The notes under the pieces were generated by a model. It worked only from the letters and a program-made list of their open reading frames with translations. It was not told the DNA's origin and ran no database searches. A stretch of 64,000 bases of DNA from Chromatium okenii (GTDB lineage: Bacteria > Pseudomonadota > Gammaproteobacteria > Chromatiales > Chromatiaceae), in NCBI RefSeq assembly GCF_016583745.1, contig NZ_NRRQ01000003.1:1-64000 (forward strand), read 5' to 3'. The translations under genes were made by a program, and so were the position numbers. Below, piece by piece: positions 18,643-29,184 of this stretch (the first letter of the stretch is position 1; every line of letters starts with the position of its first letter).

Positions 18643-18672
18643 ATTATTCCCACGTCAAAGCGTGGGAATAAT
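18643..18672. terminator. Perfect 12-base inverted repeat between rne and polA
   Basis: ATTATTCCCACG, loop TCAAAG, CGTGGGAATAAT. It lies between two converging genes and can act as terminator for either, although there is no long T-run. The CCCACG...CGTGGG core resembles a dispersed repeat known from several gammaproteobacteria, so it may be one copy of a genome-wide family (inference). Confidence 0.7.
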
Positions 18673-18679
18673 GAATCAC

Positions 18680-21385
18680 TTAATGCGCCGCATCCCAATT
18701 GTCACCGTAACCAATATCAACAATTAACGGCACCGCTAATTGCGCCGCTGATTCCATTGCTCCCCGAATGCGTTCGCTCACTATTGCCACTGCATTAGTG
18801 GCGACTTCAAAGACCAATTCATCATGCACTTGCAGCAGCATTTGCACCGGCGGCTGTTCTCTTTCAAGCCATTGATTCACTGCGAGCATGGCGCGTTTAA
18901 TAATATCGGCTGCCGTGCCCTGCATCGGCGCATTGATTGCGGTGCGTTCGGCAGCAGCGCGACGCGCTTGATTGCTGTGGTTAATTTCAATTAAATGCAA
19001 GCGCCGTCCGAATAACGTTTCCACATAACCATTTGCCCGCGCTTGTTGGCGAATGCGTTCCATAAATTCTTTGACGCCGACGTAGCGTTCAAAATAACGC
19101 TCCATATAACTCGCCGCTTCGCGTTTGCCGCAATCCAATTGCTGCGCCAGCCCAAACGCCGACATCCCGTACATCAAACCGAAATTCACCGCCTTTGCTG
19201 CCCGCCGCTGCGCAGTCGTCACGTCTTCCAGCGCGATGCCAAAAATCTCGGCAGCAGTGGTGCGATGTACGTCCACGTCCACGCCGCTGCCGAATGCCGC
19301 CAGCAGCCGCTCGTCACCGGACAGATGCGCCATGATCCGCAGCTCAATTTGCGAATAATCCGCCGACAGGAGCTGATGCCCGGGCGCGGCGATGAACGCT
19401 TGCCGAATCCGCCGCCCGTCCTCGCCGCGAATCGCAATGTTCTGCAAATTCGGATCGCTGGACGACAGCCGCCCCGTCGCCGTCACCGCTTGATGATAGG
19501 AAGTGTGCAGCCGCCCGGTCGTCGGATTGACCAGCTTGGGCAGCGCGTCGGTGTAGGTTGATTTGAGTTTGGACAAGCTGCGATGCTCAAGCAGCAGGCG
19601 CGGCAGCGGATGTTCGGCAGCGAGCTGTTCGAGCACATCTTCTGAAGTAGACGGCTCACCTTTGGGCGTTTTGCGCACGGGAGTTAAACCCAGTTCCTCA
19701 AACAGAATCGCGCCGAGTTGTTTGGGCGAGCTGAGATTGAACTGCCGCCCCGCCGTTTCGTGTGCATTCAATTCCAGCACCGCCAGCCGCTGCACCAATT
19801 CCGCACTGTGCTGCGCCAGCAATCCGCAATCCAGCATGACGCCGCTGCGTTCCATCCGCGCCAGCACCGGAATCAACGGCAATTCAAGTGCTTGATACAA
19901 CTGGACGAATTGCGGATTTGCCTGCACTTGCGGCCACAGCGTCTGCTGCAAACGCAGCGTGATGTCGGCATCTTCAGCGGCGTATTGCGCGGCAGTTTCG
20001 ACTGTCACTTGATCGAAGGTGATTTGCTTCCTGCCCTTGCCCGCCACGTCCTCAAAATGAATCGTCGCGTAGCCGAGATGTTTTTGTGCCAGCGCATCCA
20101 TGCCGTGACTGGCGGCAGTGCTGTCAAGCACATAACTGGCCAGCATCGTGTCATGCGCAATACCGCGCAGCGTGATGCCGTAACGCGCCAAAATGTTGAG
20201 ATCAAATTTGAGGTTTTGCCCGACTTTGGCACGGCTGGCGTCTTCTAACAGCGGCTTTAATTGCGCCAGCACGGTGGCGCGATCAAGCTGCGTGGGCACG
20301 TCAAAATAGCGATGTGCCAGCGGAATGTACGCCGCCTGCTCCGGCGCGACGGCAAAGGACACGCCGACCAACTCCGCCGTCATCACGTCCAAGCCGGTCG
20401 TTTCGGTATCAAACGCAAACAGCTCGGCAGCGGCGAGTCGCGCCAGCCAAGGCTCCAATTGTTCCGGCGTGAGAATCAGATCGTAAGTGGCGCGAAGCTG
20501 CGGCGGTGAGGCGCTCTCCAGCGGCAATTCCGCCGCGCCGAGTTTGGCTAAAAGACTTTTCAATTCAAAGTGTTGATACAGCTCGCGCAGCGCGGCGACA
20601 TCTGGCGCGGTCGGGCGCAAATCGGTCGGATGCAGCGCCAGCGGAACATCGCATTTGAGCGTCGTGAGCTGGCGCAGCAGCGGCAATTGCGGCAGCGCAG
20701 CGCGGAGGTTCTCGCCAGCTTTGCGCGGGATCGCGTTGGCGTGAGCGATGAGAGTGTCCAGATCGCCGTATTGGGTGAGCCATTGCACGGCGGTTTTTTC
20801 GCCGCAGCCGGGCACGCCGGGAATGTTGTCGCTGCTGTCACCTTTCAGCGCCAGATAATCGGCGATGCGCTCCGGTGGGACGCCAAACGTTGCGACCACG
20901 CCGGCCGGATCAAGCAGGCGATTTTTCATGGTATCAAGCAGATGAATCCGCTCGCTGACCAGTTGCGCCAAGTCTTTGTCGCTGGTGGCAATCAGCGTGG
21001 CGATGCCAGCCGCAGCGGCCTGCGTCGCCAACGTCCCAATCACGTCATCGGCCTCCACGTCAGGAATAATCAGCAGCGGCCAGCCGAGCGCCTGCACTGC
21101 GGCTTGCAGCGGCGCAAATTGCGGGCGGAGATCGTCCGGCAGCGGCGGGCGCTGCGCTTTGTAGGCGGGGAACAACTCGTGACGAAAGTTGCGCCCACCG
21201 GCGTCAAAGACGATGCCGAGATACTCCGGCTGATATTCATCAATCAGCCGCTGCAACATGGTGAGCACGCCGCTGAGTGCGCCGGTCGGTTCGCCCTGTT
21301 TAGTGGTCAGTTTGGGGAGCGCGTGATAAGCGCGGAATAAATAGCCGGAGGCGTCAACGAGAATAAATGGGTATTGCGTGGACAT
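18680..21385 (-). CDS. polA: DNA polymerase I
   Basis: A 901-residue family A polymerase for Okazaki-fragment maturation and repair. The N-terminal 5'-3' exonuclease/flap domain (residues 1-290) contains the acidic EADDVIGTLA and the DSSDNIPGVPGCG helix-hairpin-helix region. The 3'-5' proofreading domain keeps its active Asp and Glu (FDTETTGLD). The polymerase domain shows motif A (SADYSQIELRIMAH), motif B (RRAAKAVNFGLMYGMS) and motif C (VHDELVFEV). Length is near E. coli PolA (928). It is read leftward, convergent with rne. Confidence 0.97.
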   Translation of the reverse strand: MSTQYPFILVDASGYLFRAYHALPKLTTKQGEPTGALSGVLTMLQRLIDEYQPEYLGIVFDAGGRNFRHELFPAYKAQRPPLPDDLRPQFAPLQAAVQALGWPLLIIPDVEADDVIGTLATQAAAAGIATLIATSDKDLAQLVSERIHLLDTMKNRLLDPAGVVATFGVPPERIADYLALKGDSSDNIPGVPGCGEKTAVQWLTQYGDLDTLIAHANAIPRKAGENLRAALPQLPLLRQLTTLKCDVPLALHPTDLRPTAPDVAALRELYQHFELKSLLAKLGAAELPLESASPPQLRATYDLILTPEQLEPWLARLAAAELFAFDTETTGLDVMTAELVGVSFAVAPEQAAYIPLAHRYFDVPTQLDRATVLAQLKPLLEDASRAKVGQNLKFDLNILARYGITLRGIAHDTMLASYVLDSTAASHGMDALAQKHLGYATIHFEDVAGKGRKQITFDQVTVETAAQYAAEDADITLRLQQTLWPQVQANPQFVQLYQALELPLIPVLARMERSGVMLDCGLLAQHSAELVQRLAVLELNAHETAGRQFNLSSPKQLGAILFEELGLTPVRKTPKGEPSTSEDVLEQLAAEHPLPRLLLEHRSLSKLKSTYTDALPKLVNPTTGRLHTSYHQAVTATGRLSSSDPNLQNIAIRGEDGRRIRQAFIAAPGHQLLSADYSQIELRIMAHLSGDERLLAAFGSGVDVDVHRTTAAEIFGIALEDVTTAQRRAAKAVNFGLMYGMSAFGLAQQLDCGKREAASYMERYFERYVGVKEFMERIRQQARANGYVETLFGRRLHLIEINHSNQARRAAAERTAINAPMQGTAADIIKRAMLAVNQWLEREQPPVQMLLQVHDELVFEVATNAVAIVSERIRGAMESAAQLAVPLIVDIGYGDNWDAAH

Positions 21386-21602
21386 AAGCGCGAGTAATCA
21401 ATAATGGATAGTGGACAATAACGTGACGGAATAGCGCCTGATGCGGCTGGCATTTACCGCTGCAATTGCGGTAATTGCGGTAATAACAGAAAGCGGCAAC
21501 GAGAATGAACCAACACTGTAGAAAATTTTTATACAAAATGCAATACTGCAATTTTGCTGGCGTAACTATAGGCGACAGCATTTCACCGCACGAGATGCAA
21601 TC
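21386..21602. other. Intergenic region between polA and the restriction-modification gene
   Basis: 217 bases, A+T-richer than polA, with no gene seen. It must hold both divergent promoters. A short reiterated GCGGTAATTGCGGTAATAAC stretch at about 21469-21488 is visible; no clear operator or terminator was found. Confidence 0.35.
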
Positions 21603-24600
21603 ATGTTATCGCTCACTGCTTTTGTTGACAACATCGCCGCGATTTATGCCACTGGCAATGCGACCGAACATTCTTATCGTCCGGCATTGGCAGCATTATT
21701 GAACAGTTTGGCAGCCGATCTCAATATCATTAACGAACCCAAACGCATCGACTGCGGTGCGCCAGATTTTATGGTTCAAACCGGCGAGCGCGTGATTGGG
21801 CATATTGAAGCCAAAGATGTCACGGTTGATCTCTTTAATTTTAGTGCGCCAAATCGAGAGCAACAAGCGCGTTATCGCAAGGCGTTACCGAATCTGATTT
21901 ATACCAATTGTTTGGATTGGCAGTTTTTCCGCAATGGCGATTTGATTGCGTCGGTGAGCATTGGGAGCTGGCACGAGGGGATTCGTGCCGATGTTGCGCA
22001 ATTCGCCACTTTGGAGAATTTGCTGCTGGATTTTATTCAACAGCGCCCAATCAGCATCACCACTCCGCAAGTATTAGCCGAGCGCATGGCAGGTAAAGCC
22101 TTACTCATTAAAGACATTTTGCGCAACACGCTTCAAGCCGATAAAAATCAGTGCGCTGAATTAACCGAACAATTCCAAGCCTTTCAAGAGAATTTAATCA
22201 GCGGCATCACTCCCGATGAATTCGCTGATTTATATGCGGAAACGTTGGCTTATGGCTTATTTGCGGCGCGGTTGCACACGACCGACCCGCAGCAGTTTAA
22301 TCGTCACACTGCGCTCAATTTATTGCCGAAATCCAATCCATTTTTACGCGCTTTATTTGCGTATATCGCCGGCGCTGATTTAGATGAGCGCATTGCGTGG
22401 ATTATTGATGATTTGGTGCTGGTGTTTCAGATCACTGATATTGTGCAGGTGCTGGCTGGCTTTGGCAAACTCACTGGACATACCGATCCCTTTTTGCATT
22501 TTTATGAAACCTTTTTAACGGCATATAATCCCGCTAAACGCAAAGCGCGGGGCGTTTGGTACACGCCAGAAGCGGTGGTTGATTTTATTGTCCGCGCTGT
22601 GGATGAGGTCTTAAAAACTGAATTTGATTTGCCCGATGGTTTGGCGGATACCTCAACAGTCACGCTTGATTGGAATACGGGCAAACAGGATAAAAACGGC
22701 AAGCCAATCCTCGTTAAAAAAAACGTGCATCGGGTGCAAATTCTTGATCCGGCAGTGGGCACCGGCACTTTTTTAGCGGCAGTGATGAAACATATTGCGC
22801 CGTGCATTAAAAACGTCGCGGCTGGCTTGTGGTCGAGTTATCTCGAAACTGATTTGATTCCGCGCTTGCATGGTTTTGAGTTGTTGATGGCGTCTTATGC
22901 AATGTGCCATCTGAAATTGGATATGATTTTGACCGAGCTGGGTTATACGCCAACGGGTGTGCCGCCGCGTTTATCGGTGTATTTAACCAACACGCTGGAA
23001 GAAGGCAGTTTGAGCACTCAAAATCTGCCCTTTGCGCAATGGTTGTCGAATGAAGCCAAGTCAGCAAATGCGGTGAAACAGCATTTGCCAATTATGTGCG
23101 TGATTGGCAATCCGCCTTATTCTGGCGAGAGTGTGAATAAAGGCGAGTGGATTTCTGGCTTGATGGATGTGTATAAAAAAGAGCCGGGCGGAATAGATAA
23201 ACTCAACGAGCGTAATCCGAAATGGATCAATGATGACTATGTGAAGTTTATTCGGTTTGCCGAGCACATGATTCGTAAAAACGGCGAGGGCGTGTTGGGT
23301 TTTATCACCAATCACGGTTATTTAGATAATCCAACCTTTCGCGGAATGCGTTGGCATTTGCTCAATACTTTCAGCAAGATTTATGTGTTGGATTTACACG
23401 GCAACGCGAAAAAGAAAGAGGTCACGCCAGACGGTCAGCCAGATAAAAATGTGTTTGATATTCAGCAGGGCGTCGCCATTATTATCGCGGTGAAAAAGCA
23501 AGCGGACGCAGCGACAAAGCCGCTGGCTGAAGTGTTTCATGCAGATTTGTGGGGCAAGCGGGCGGAAAAATATGCTGCATTGCAAGAACACACATTAACG
23601 GGAAATATCTGGCAGCCGCTGATTCATACTGCGCCACTATATCCATTTGTGCGGCGCGATGATGAAAAAGGCGCGGCTTATCGGGCTGGGTTTAGTGTGC
23701 AGGAATTGATGCCGGTGAATTCGGTTGGCATTGTGACCGCCCGCGATGCGTTAACGATTGATATGGATAAAATGACGCTCTGGCAGCGCGTACAGGATTT
23801 TGCGGCATTAACACCAGAACAAGCGCGAGTGAAATATGATTTGGGAAAAGATGTGCGCGATTGGCAAGTAAAATGGGCGCAAGAAGATATTAAAGCCAAT
23901 TTTGGCATTGAGCGCATTGTGCCGGTGATGTATCGTCCTTTTGATCGCCGCTGGATTTATTACACTGGCAACTCACGCGGATTTATTTGTTATCCGCGCC
24001 ACAACGTGATGCAGCATTTGTTGCAGCAAGATAACATTTCTATGACTATCAGTGCGCAACAAAAAACACCGCATGGTTTTCATCACGTTCTCGTTCATTC
24101 CACAATTTCTGAATCCAGTTTAGTCTCAAATAAAACATCAGAAATTGGATCAGCGTTTCCGCTTTACCTTGATTCTGAAAATCAACGAATTGACCCAAAA
24201 CGTAATAAAGTATCCGCAGATAAAAATGTCGGTTTGATTTATTCACGGCAGACGATTAGCGGTGAAAGTCCGCCGGTCAATATCATGCTGACGGATACTA
24301 TTTTTGATAATCGTGGGGTTTTTACCAATAAAGGCATTGCACAAGCTGCGCCGTTGTATCTCTATCCCGAAGATCAATTGACTGACCAAAACCGCCGCGT
24401 CAATTTTGATCCTGATTTATATCAACGGCTGCAAAAGCAAGCGACGCATCCGCAGCGCGGCATTCCCAATGAACTCAACGTGTTTGATTATGTTTATGGC
24501 GTGTTGTATTGCCCCGCGTATCGAGAAATTTACGCGGAGTTTTTGAAAACTGATTTTCCGCGTATTCCGTGGCCGCGCAATGCGGATGAATTTTGGGCAG

Positions 24601-24938
24601 TTGCAGATCAAGGTGAGCAGTTGCGGCGTTTGCATTTGATGGAACCGGCAGCAATTGGCGCTGCTATTTATCCATTTACGGGCGAAGGAAAGCCGGTGAT
24701 TGATAAGCCGCGTTATGATGCTGGCAAGGTGTGGATCAATACAACGCAGTATTTTGATAACGTGCCAGAATTGGCGTGGACGTTTTATATTGGCGGCTAT
24801 CAACCAGCGCAAAAATGGTTGAAAGATCGCAAGGGAAAAGAATTGATTTTTTCTGACATCAAGCATTATCAGTCCATTCTCAAAATTTTGAGCGAGACAG
24901 ATCGCATCATGCGCAAAATTCAATTGCAAATAAACTGA
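21603..24938 (+). CDS. Single-chain restriction-modification enzyme (type ISP/IIG-like)
   Basis: An 1111-residue protein that appears to combine cleavage, methylation and target recognition. Residues 50-95 carry a PD-(D/E)XK-like nuclease pattern (GAPDF, then HIEAK). The N6-adenine methyltransferase core has motif I DPAVGTGTFL near residue 380 and motif IV NPPY near residue 501. The C-terminal 400 residues resemble the type ISP target-recognition region (YRPFDRRWIYY, then VFDYVYGVLYCPAYR). True type ISP enzymes also have a helicase-like ATPase block between nuclease and methylase; none is obvious here, and the spacing leaves only about 280 residues. It is therefore closer to a type IIG layout. 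No separate methylase or specificity gene is adjacent. Confidence 0.85.
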   Translation: MLSLTAFVDNIAAIYATGNATEHSYRPALAALLNSLAADLNIINEPKRIDCGAPDFMVQTGERVIGHIEAKDVTVDLFNFSAPNREQQARYRKALPNLIYTNCLDWQFFRNGDLIASVSIGSWHEGIRADVAQFATLENLLLDFIQQRPISITTPQVLAERMAGKALLIKDILRNTLQADKNQCAELTEQFQAFQENLISGITPDEFADLYAETLAYGLFAARLHTTDPQQFNRHTALNLLPKSNPFLRALFAYIAGADLDERIAWIIDDLVLVFQITDIVQVLAGFGKLTGHTDPFLHFYETFLTAYNPAKRKARGVWYTPEAVVDFIVRAVDEVLKTEFDLPDGLADTSTVTLDWNTGKQDKNGKPILVKKNVHRVQILDPAVGTGTFLAAVMKHIAPCIKNVAAGLWSSYLETDLIPRLHGFELLMASYAMCHLKLDMILTELGYTPTGVPPRLSVYLTNTLEEGSLSTQNLPFAQWLSNEAKSANAVKQHLPIMCVIGNPPYSGESVNKGEWISGLMDVYKKEPGGIDKLNERNPKWINDDYVKFIRFAEHMIRKNGEGVLGFITNHGYLDNPTFRGMRWHLLNTFSKIYVLDLHGNAKKKEVTPDGQPDKNVFDIQQGVAIIIAVKKQADAATKPLAEVFHADLWGKRAEKYAALQEHTLTGNIWQPLIHTAPLYPFVRRDDEKGAAYRAGFSVQELMPVNSVGIVTARDALTIDMDKMTLWQRVQDFAALTPEQARVKYDLGKDVRDWQVKWAQEDIKANFGIERIVPVMYRPFDRRWIYYTGNSRGFICYPRHNVMQHLLQQDNISMTISAQQKTPHGFHHVLVHSTISESSLVSNKTSEIGSAFPLYLDSENQRIDPKRNKVSADKNVGLIYSRQTISGESPPVNIMLTDTIFDNRGVFTNKGIAQAAPLYLYPEDQLTDQNRRVNFDPDLYQRLQKQATHPQRGIPNELNVFDYVYGVLYCPAYREIYAEFLKTDFPRIPWPRNADEFWAVADQGEQLRRLHLMEPAAIGAAIYPFTGEGKPVIDKPRYDAGKVWINTTQYFDNVPELAWTFYIGGYQPAQKWLKDRKGKELIFSDIKHYQSILKILSETDRIMRKIQLQIN

Positions 24939-24992
24939 TTTTTAGTTCATCATTCACGCTTGAATCGCTATCTATTTGAATGGAGTTGCTGC

Positions 24993-25526
24993 ATGTCTGA
25001 CATGCTGTTTGATCTCAGTTTTGAGGGCACCTTGGCAGCAGATGCCGATCCCGCCGTCGTGCGCCAGCATTTGGCCGCGTTATTCAAATTGGATGCGGCT
25101 GGCGTCGCCCGTTTGTTTAGCGGGCAGCCGGTGGTGGTGAAACGGGCGGTGGATGGCGCGACCGCCGCTCGGTTTGAGCTGGCATTTCATCAAGCTGGCG
25201 CGGTGTTGCTGCTGACGCCAACGCCGACCGAACCCGCCGCCGTCGCGCCAGCTCCGCCGCCAGCCGCAATCGTTGTTGCCGATAATCCGCGCTTCATCGC
25301 TGCGCCCGACGTGCTGGAGGTGTTGCCGCAGGATGGCTTTATTGAGCAGGAGGCGGTCGTTAAGATGCCGGCGCTGGATACCAGTTATTTGAGCCTCGTG
25401 ACGGCAGCGGATTGGAGCCTCGCAGATTGCCAACTCCCCGTCGCGCCAGCGCCGGTCGCCGACTTCAGTCACCTCTCGCTTGCCGCGCTTGATCCCACTT
25501 CCACTCGAAAAGACAACGAATTATGA
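24993..25526 (+). CDS. Hypothetical protein, Ala/Pro-rich
   Basis: About 177 residues started at ATG 24993, which has GGAG ten bases upstream; an in-frame start at 24960 is less likely. The first 70 residues form a compact alpha/beta unit (LSFEGTLAADADPAVVRQHL, then LFSGQPVVVKRAVDG and FELAFHQAGAVLLL). The motif of Gly-x-Pro-x-x-x-Lys-Arg and Phe-x-x-Ala-Gly-Ala recurs in uncharacterised proteobacterial proteins. A Pro/Ala linker and an acidic tail follow. Its stop overlaps the next gene by four bases, so the two are coupled. I cannot assign a function. Confidence 0.65.
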   Translation: MSDMLFDLSFEGTLAADADPAVVRQHLAALFKLDAAGVARLFSGQPVVVKRAVDGATAARFELAFHQAGAVLLLTPTPTEPAAVAPAPPPAAIVVADNPRFIAAPDVLEVLPQDGFIEQEAVVKMPALDTSYLSLVTAADWSLADCQLPVAPAPVADFSHLSLAALDPTSTRKDNEL

Positions 25527-26719
25527 GCACAGATTTTGATCACATCGTCATCGGCGCGGGCATCAGCGGATTGGGTGCGGCGCATTTCTCGGCGCAGCGC
25601 GGACGCACAACGCTGGTGCTGGAAGCGAGCGAGCGCAGCGGCGGTTGTCTCAACAGCCCGCATTTCGCTGCGCTCGACAATTTTTGGGTAGAAGCGGGCG
25701 GTCACACTTGCTTTAACAGTTACGGCAATTTGCTGACGATTTTGGACGATCTCGGTTTGACTGCGCAGGCGCAAGCCAAGGTCAAAGTCGGTTATTCGCT
25801 GTGGCAAGACGGCAAGCGCCGGTCGATTGTGTCGGCGCTGCACATTTTTGAGGCGCTGCGTTCGATTCCGCGCATGTTCACGGCCGAGAAAGACGGGCGC
25901 AGTGTGGCGGATTACTACGGCAGCGTGTTGGGGCGGCGCAATTATCAGGATTTGCTGCGCCACGCTTTCGCCGCCGTGATTTGCCAGCCAGCGGATGATT
26001 ATCCGACGGAGGCGCTGTTTCGCCGCAAACCGCGCCGCAAAGAGATGATTAAAGCGTTCACCTTCGCCGAAGGGCTGACGACGATTGCCGACGCCATCGC
26101 CGCGCAACCGGCGCTCACCGTACGCACCAAGCAACAGATCACCGCCATTGCCTGCGACGGCGACGGTTTTCGGGTGGAACTGGCGAATGGCGACACGCAG
26201 CACTGCGATTATCTCACGCTCGCAGTGCCGCCAGATGTCGCCGCACGACTGCTGCCAGCGGGATTTGAAGCGGCGCACAATCTGATTAAACCCATCGGCA
26301 TGGCGGAAATTGAGACGCTGGCGCTGGTGTTGCGCTCGGCGGATGTCGCGCTCAAACCGCTGGCGGGATTGATCGCAGTAGACGATGCGTTTTATTCGGC
26401 GGTGTCACGCGATTTTCTGCCCGATGACCGTTATCGCGGCTTCGCCTTTCATTTCCGCCCCGGCGTGTTGTGCGCGGAAGCGCAGCTCGAACGCGCCTGC
26501 GCAGTGCTCGGCGTCTCACCGCAGCGCGTCGCCGCGCACACGCACATTCACAACCGGCTACCCGCGCTGCGCACCGGACACATGAATCTGGTGCGCCAGC
26601 TTGATGCCGCATTGGCAGGCACGCGGCTGGGCATGACGGGCAATTGGTTTTTTGGCGTGTCGATTGAAGATGCGTTGACGCGCAGTCAGGCAGAAATGGC
26701 GCGATTGTTTGGCGCGTGA
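25523..26719 (+). CDS. FAD-dependent amine oxidase/protoporphyrinogen oxidase-like protein
   Basis: A 398-residue flavoprotein. The N-terminal dinucleotide-binding fold shows IVIGAGISGLGAAHFSAQRG and the following ERSGGCLNS segment of the amine-oxidase/phytoene-desaturase superfamily. The second FAD contact region lies near GNWFFGVSIEDALTRS at the C terminus. Substrate is not evident: protoporphyrinogen oxidases, phytoene desaturases and amine oxidases share this layout. In a phototroph, roles in tetrapyrrole or carotenoid chemistry are plausible, but the neighbours (hisD, hisC) do not help. It is coupled to the preceding gene. Confidence 0.8.
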   Translation: MSTDFDHIVIGAGISGLGAAHFSAQRGRTTLVLEASERSGGCLNSPHFAALDNFWVEAGGHTCFNSYGNLLTILDDLGLTAQAQAKVKVGYSLWQDGKRRSIVSALHIFEALRSIPRMFTAEKDGRSVADYYGSVLGRRNYQDLLRHAFAAVICQPADDYPTEALFRRKPRRKEMIKAFTFAEGLTTIADAIAAQPALTVRTKQQITAIACDGDGFRVELANGDTQHCDYLTLAVPPDVAARLLPAGFEAAHNLIKPIGMAEIETLALVLRSADVALKPLAGLIAVDDAFYSAVSRDFLPDDRYRGFAFHFRPGVLCAEAQLERACAVLGVSPQRVAAHTHIHNRLPALRTGHMNLVRQLDAALAGTRLGMTGNWFFGVSIEDALTRSQAEMARLFGA

Positions 26720-26772
26720 TGGCGCAACTGCTGGGCGCAATCCGTGCTGCCAGCATCCACTGAGTTCTTGAT

Positions 26773-28092
26773 TTGAGTAATCCAACCGTGACTGACATCA
26801 AACGCCTTGCAACGACCGATGCCGATTTTCAGCGCCAGCTTGATGCGCTGCTGGCGTGGGATTCCGTTTCTGATGACCGCGTGCAAACCACCGTCGCCGC
26901 CATCATTCGTGACATCCGCGCTCGCGGCGACGCGGCACTGCTGGAATTCACCACCCGTTTTGATCGCTGGACGCCAGCGACAGCAGCGGATTTGGAATTG
27001 CCCCGCGCCCGTTTAGAACAGGCGTGGCACACGATTCCCGCTGCGCAGCGCGACGCGCTGGCGCTGGCTGCCGAGCGCATCCGCCGTTATGCCGAGCGGC
27101 AAACCTTGGAAAGCTGGAGCTACCGCGAGGCTGACGGCACGTTGCTGGGGCAGCAGGTGACGCCGCTGGATCGCGCTGGGCTATATGTGCCCGGCGGCAA
27201 AGCGGCTTATCCGTCGTCGGTGCTGATGAACGCGATTCCCGCCAAGGTTGCCGGAGTCGGCGAGTTGGTGATGGTGGTACCAACGCCGGATGGCGAACTC
27301 AACGCGCTGGTGCTGGCTGCCGCGCACATCGCGGGCGTTGATCGTGCGTTTGCGATTGGTGGAGCGCAGGCAGTGGCGGCGCTGGCGTATGGCACTGCGA
27401 CCGTGCCGCCGGTGGATAAGATCGTCGGCCCCGGCAATATCTACGTCGCCACCGCCAAACGCGCCGTGTATGGGCAAGTTGGGATCGACATGATTGCGGG
27501 ACCGTCGGAGATTTTGGTGATTTGCGACGGCGCGACCGATCCCGATTGGATTGCGATGGATTTGTTCTCGCAAGCCGAGCACGACGAGGATGCGCAGGCG
27601 ATTTTAGTGAGCTGGGACGGTGACTTTTTAACGCAGGTCGCCGCCAGCATTGCGCGGTTGCTGCCAACGTTGGAGCGTCGCGCCATCGCGGAAGTCGCGT
27701 TGCGCGAGCGCGGGGCACTGATTCAAGTGCGCGATCTCGACGAGGCGCTGACCGTCGCCAATCACATCGCGCCGGAGCATTTGGAGCTGTCGATTGCTGA
27801 TCCCGAAGCGGTGGTGACGCGGCTTCGTCACGCCGGCGCGATCTTCATGGGACGCTACACCGCCGAGGCGCTGGGCGATTATTGCGCCGGCCCGAATCAC
27901 GTTTTGCCGACTTCGCGGACGGCGCGATTTTCCTCACCGCTCGGCGTCTACGATTTCCAAAAACGCTCCAGTTTGATCATGGCGTCGTCTGCTGGCGCGG
28001 CGGAATTAGCAAAAACGGCGTCGGTGCTGGCGCGGGGCGAAGGATTAACCGCTCATGCGCGTTCGGCCGAATATCGCGGAGCTGGCGCGTGA
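26773..28092 (+). CDS. hisD: Histidinol dehydrogenase
   Basis: A 439-residue zinc enzyme that oxidises histidinol to histidine with two NAD+. Hallmarks are [20 protein letters not shown], the [16 protein letters not shown] segment, the metal-ligand region [13 protein letters not shown], and [13 protein letters not shown]-like [12 protein letters not shown] near the end. The TTG at 26773 or the GTG at 26788 could be the start; neither has a strong ribosome-binding site. Its stop overlaps the hisC GTG, so hisD-hisC form one unit. Other his genes are not in the window. Confidence 0.96.
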   Translation: MSNPTVTDIKRLATTDADFQRQLDALLAWDSVSDDRVQTTVAAIIRDIRARGDAALLEFTTRFDRWTPATAADLELPRARLEQAWHTIPAAQRDALALAAERIRRYAERQTLESWSYREADGTLLGQQVTPLDRAGLYVPGGKAAYPSSVLMNAIPAKVAGVGELVMVVPTPDGELNALVLAAAHIAGVDRAFAIGGAQAVAALAYGTATVPPVDKIVGPGNIYVATAKRAVYGQVGIDMIAGPSEILVICDGATDPDWIAMDLFSQAEHDEDAQAILVSWDGDFLTQVAASIARLLPTLERRAIAEVALRERGALIQVRDLDEALTVANHIAPEHLELSIADPEAVVTRLRHAGAIFMGRYTAEALGDYCAGPNHVLPTSRTARFSSPLGVYDFQKRSSLIMASSAGAAELAKTASVLARGEGLTAHARSAEYRGAGA

Positions 28093-29168
28093 ACACGTTA
28101 ATTGCGCAGTTAATTCGCCCGGAAATTCGCGCCCTCAATGCGTATCACGTTCCCGCTGCGGACGGGTTAATGAAATTAGATGCGATGGAAAATCCATATT
28201 CATTGCCAGAACCATTGGCAGCGGAATGGCGCGAGCAATTGCGCGGCATTGCATTCAATCGTTATCCCGATCCCACCGCACGACAATTACAACATGCGCT
28301 GCGCGAGGCAATGGCAATTCCAACTGCAATGGAATTATTACTCGGCAATGGTTCTGATGAGTTAATTCAGATGCTGGCGCTAGCAGTCGCTGCACCGGGG
28401 CGCACGATTTTATCCGTTGAACCCAGTTTTGTGATGTATCGGATGATTGGGTTATTTGCCGGCATGAATTACGTTGGCGTGCCGCTCAACGCCGAAGATT
28501 TTTCAATTGATGTGCCGGCGGTATTGGCAGCCATTGAGCGCACCCAACCGGCATTGATTTATCTCGCTTATCCGAATAATCCCACCGGCAATCAGTTTGC
28601 GGTGACCGATATGGAGCAAATTATTGAAGCCGCGCCCGGTTTGGTGATTATTGATGAAGCCTATTCACCATTTACGGATGCGAGCTTTCTCAATTCTTTG
28701 GGTAAATGGCCGAATGTGTTGGTAATGCGCACCGTCTCCAAAATGGGATTAGCCGGACTGCGCTTGGGTTATTTAGTCGGGGCAATTGAATGGCTGCGCG
28801 AAATTGATAAGGTGCGCTTGCCGTATAATATCAACGTATTAACGCAGCTTTCCGCCACGTTTGCATTACAGCATAAAGCGGTGTTTGATGCGCAAACGCA
28901 AGCAATTCGAGCAGAACGCGAGCAGTTATTTATGGCGTTAAACCGACTCAGCGCACTGCAAGTTTATCCGAGTGAAGCCAATTTCATTCTGGTGCGTACC
29001 CCAGAAAATCAAGCCACTCGCATGTTTGCTGAATTAACAGCGCGAGGGATTTTGATTAAAAACCTGCATGGCGCACATCCATTATTGCGCGACTGTTTAC
29101 GATTAACGGTGGGCTTGCCAGAAGAAAACGCCGCCCTGCTGGCGGCATTGACTGAGATGGTGCATTAA
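28089..29168 (+). CDS. hisC: Histidinol-phosphate aminotransferase
   Basis: A 359-residue class I/II pyridoxal-phosphate aminotransferase that converts imidazole-acetol phosphate to histidinol phosphate. The start is the GTG overlapping the hisD stop ([20 protein letters not shown]), not the long upstream extension. Motifs are [19 protein letters not shown], the PLP-lysine region [14 protein letters not shown], and a final Arg in LRLTVG. It is the second gene of the hisDC pair and is followed by a hairpin. Confidence 0.95.
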   Translation: MNTLIAQLIRPEIRALNAYHVPAADGLMKLDAMENPYSLPEPLAAEWREQLRGIAFNRYPDPTARQLQHALREAMAIPTAMELLLGNGSDELIQMLALAVAAPGRTILSVEPSFVMYRMIGLFAGMNYVGVPLNAEDFSIDVPAVLAAIERTQPALIYLAYPNNPTGNQFAVTDMEQIIEAAPGLVIIDEAYSPFTDASFLNSLGKWPNVLVMRTVSKMGLAGLRLGYLVGAIEWLREIDKVRLPYNINVLTQLSATFALQHKAVFDAQTQAIRAEREQLFMALNRLSALQVYPSEANFILVRTPENQATRMFAELTARGILIKNLHGAHPLLRDCLRLTVGLPEENAALLAALTEMVH

Positions 29169-29184
29169 ATCCCTAACCTCCACT

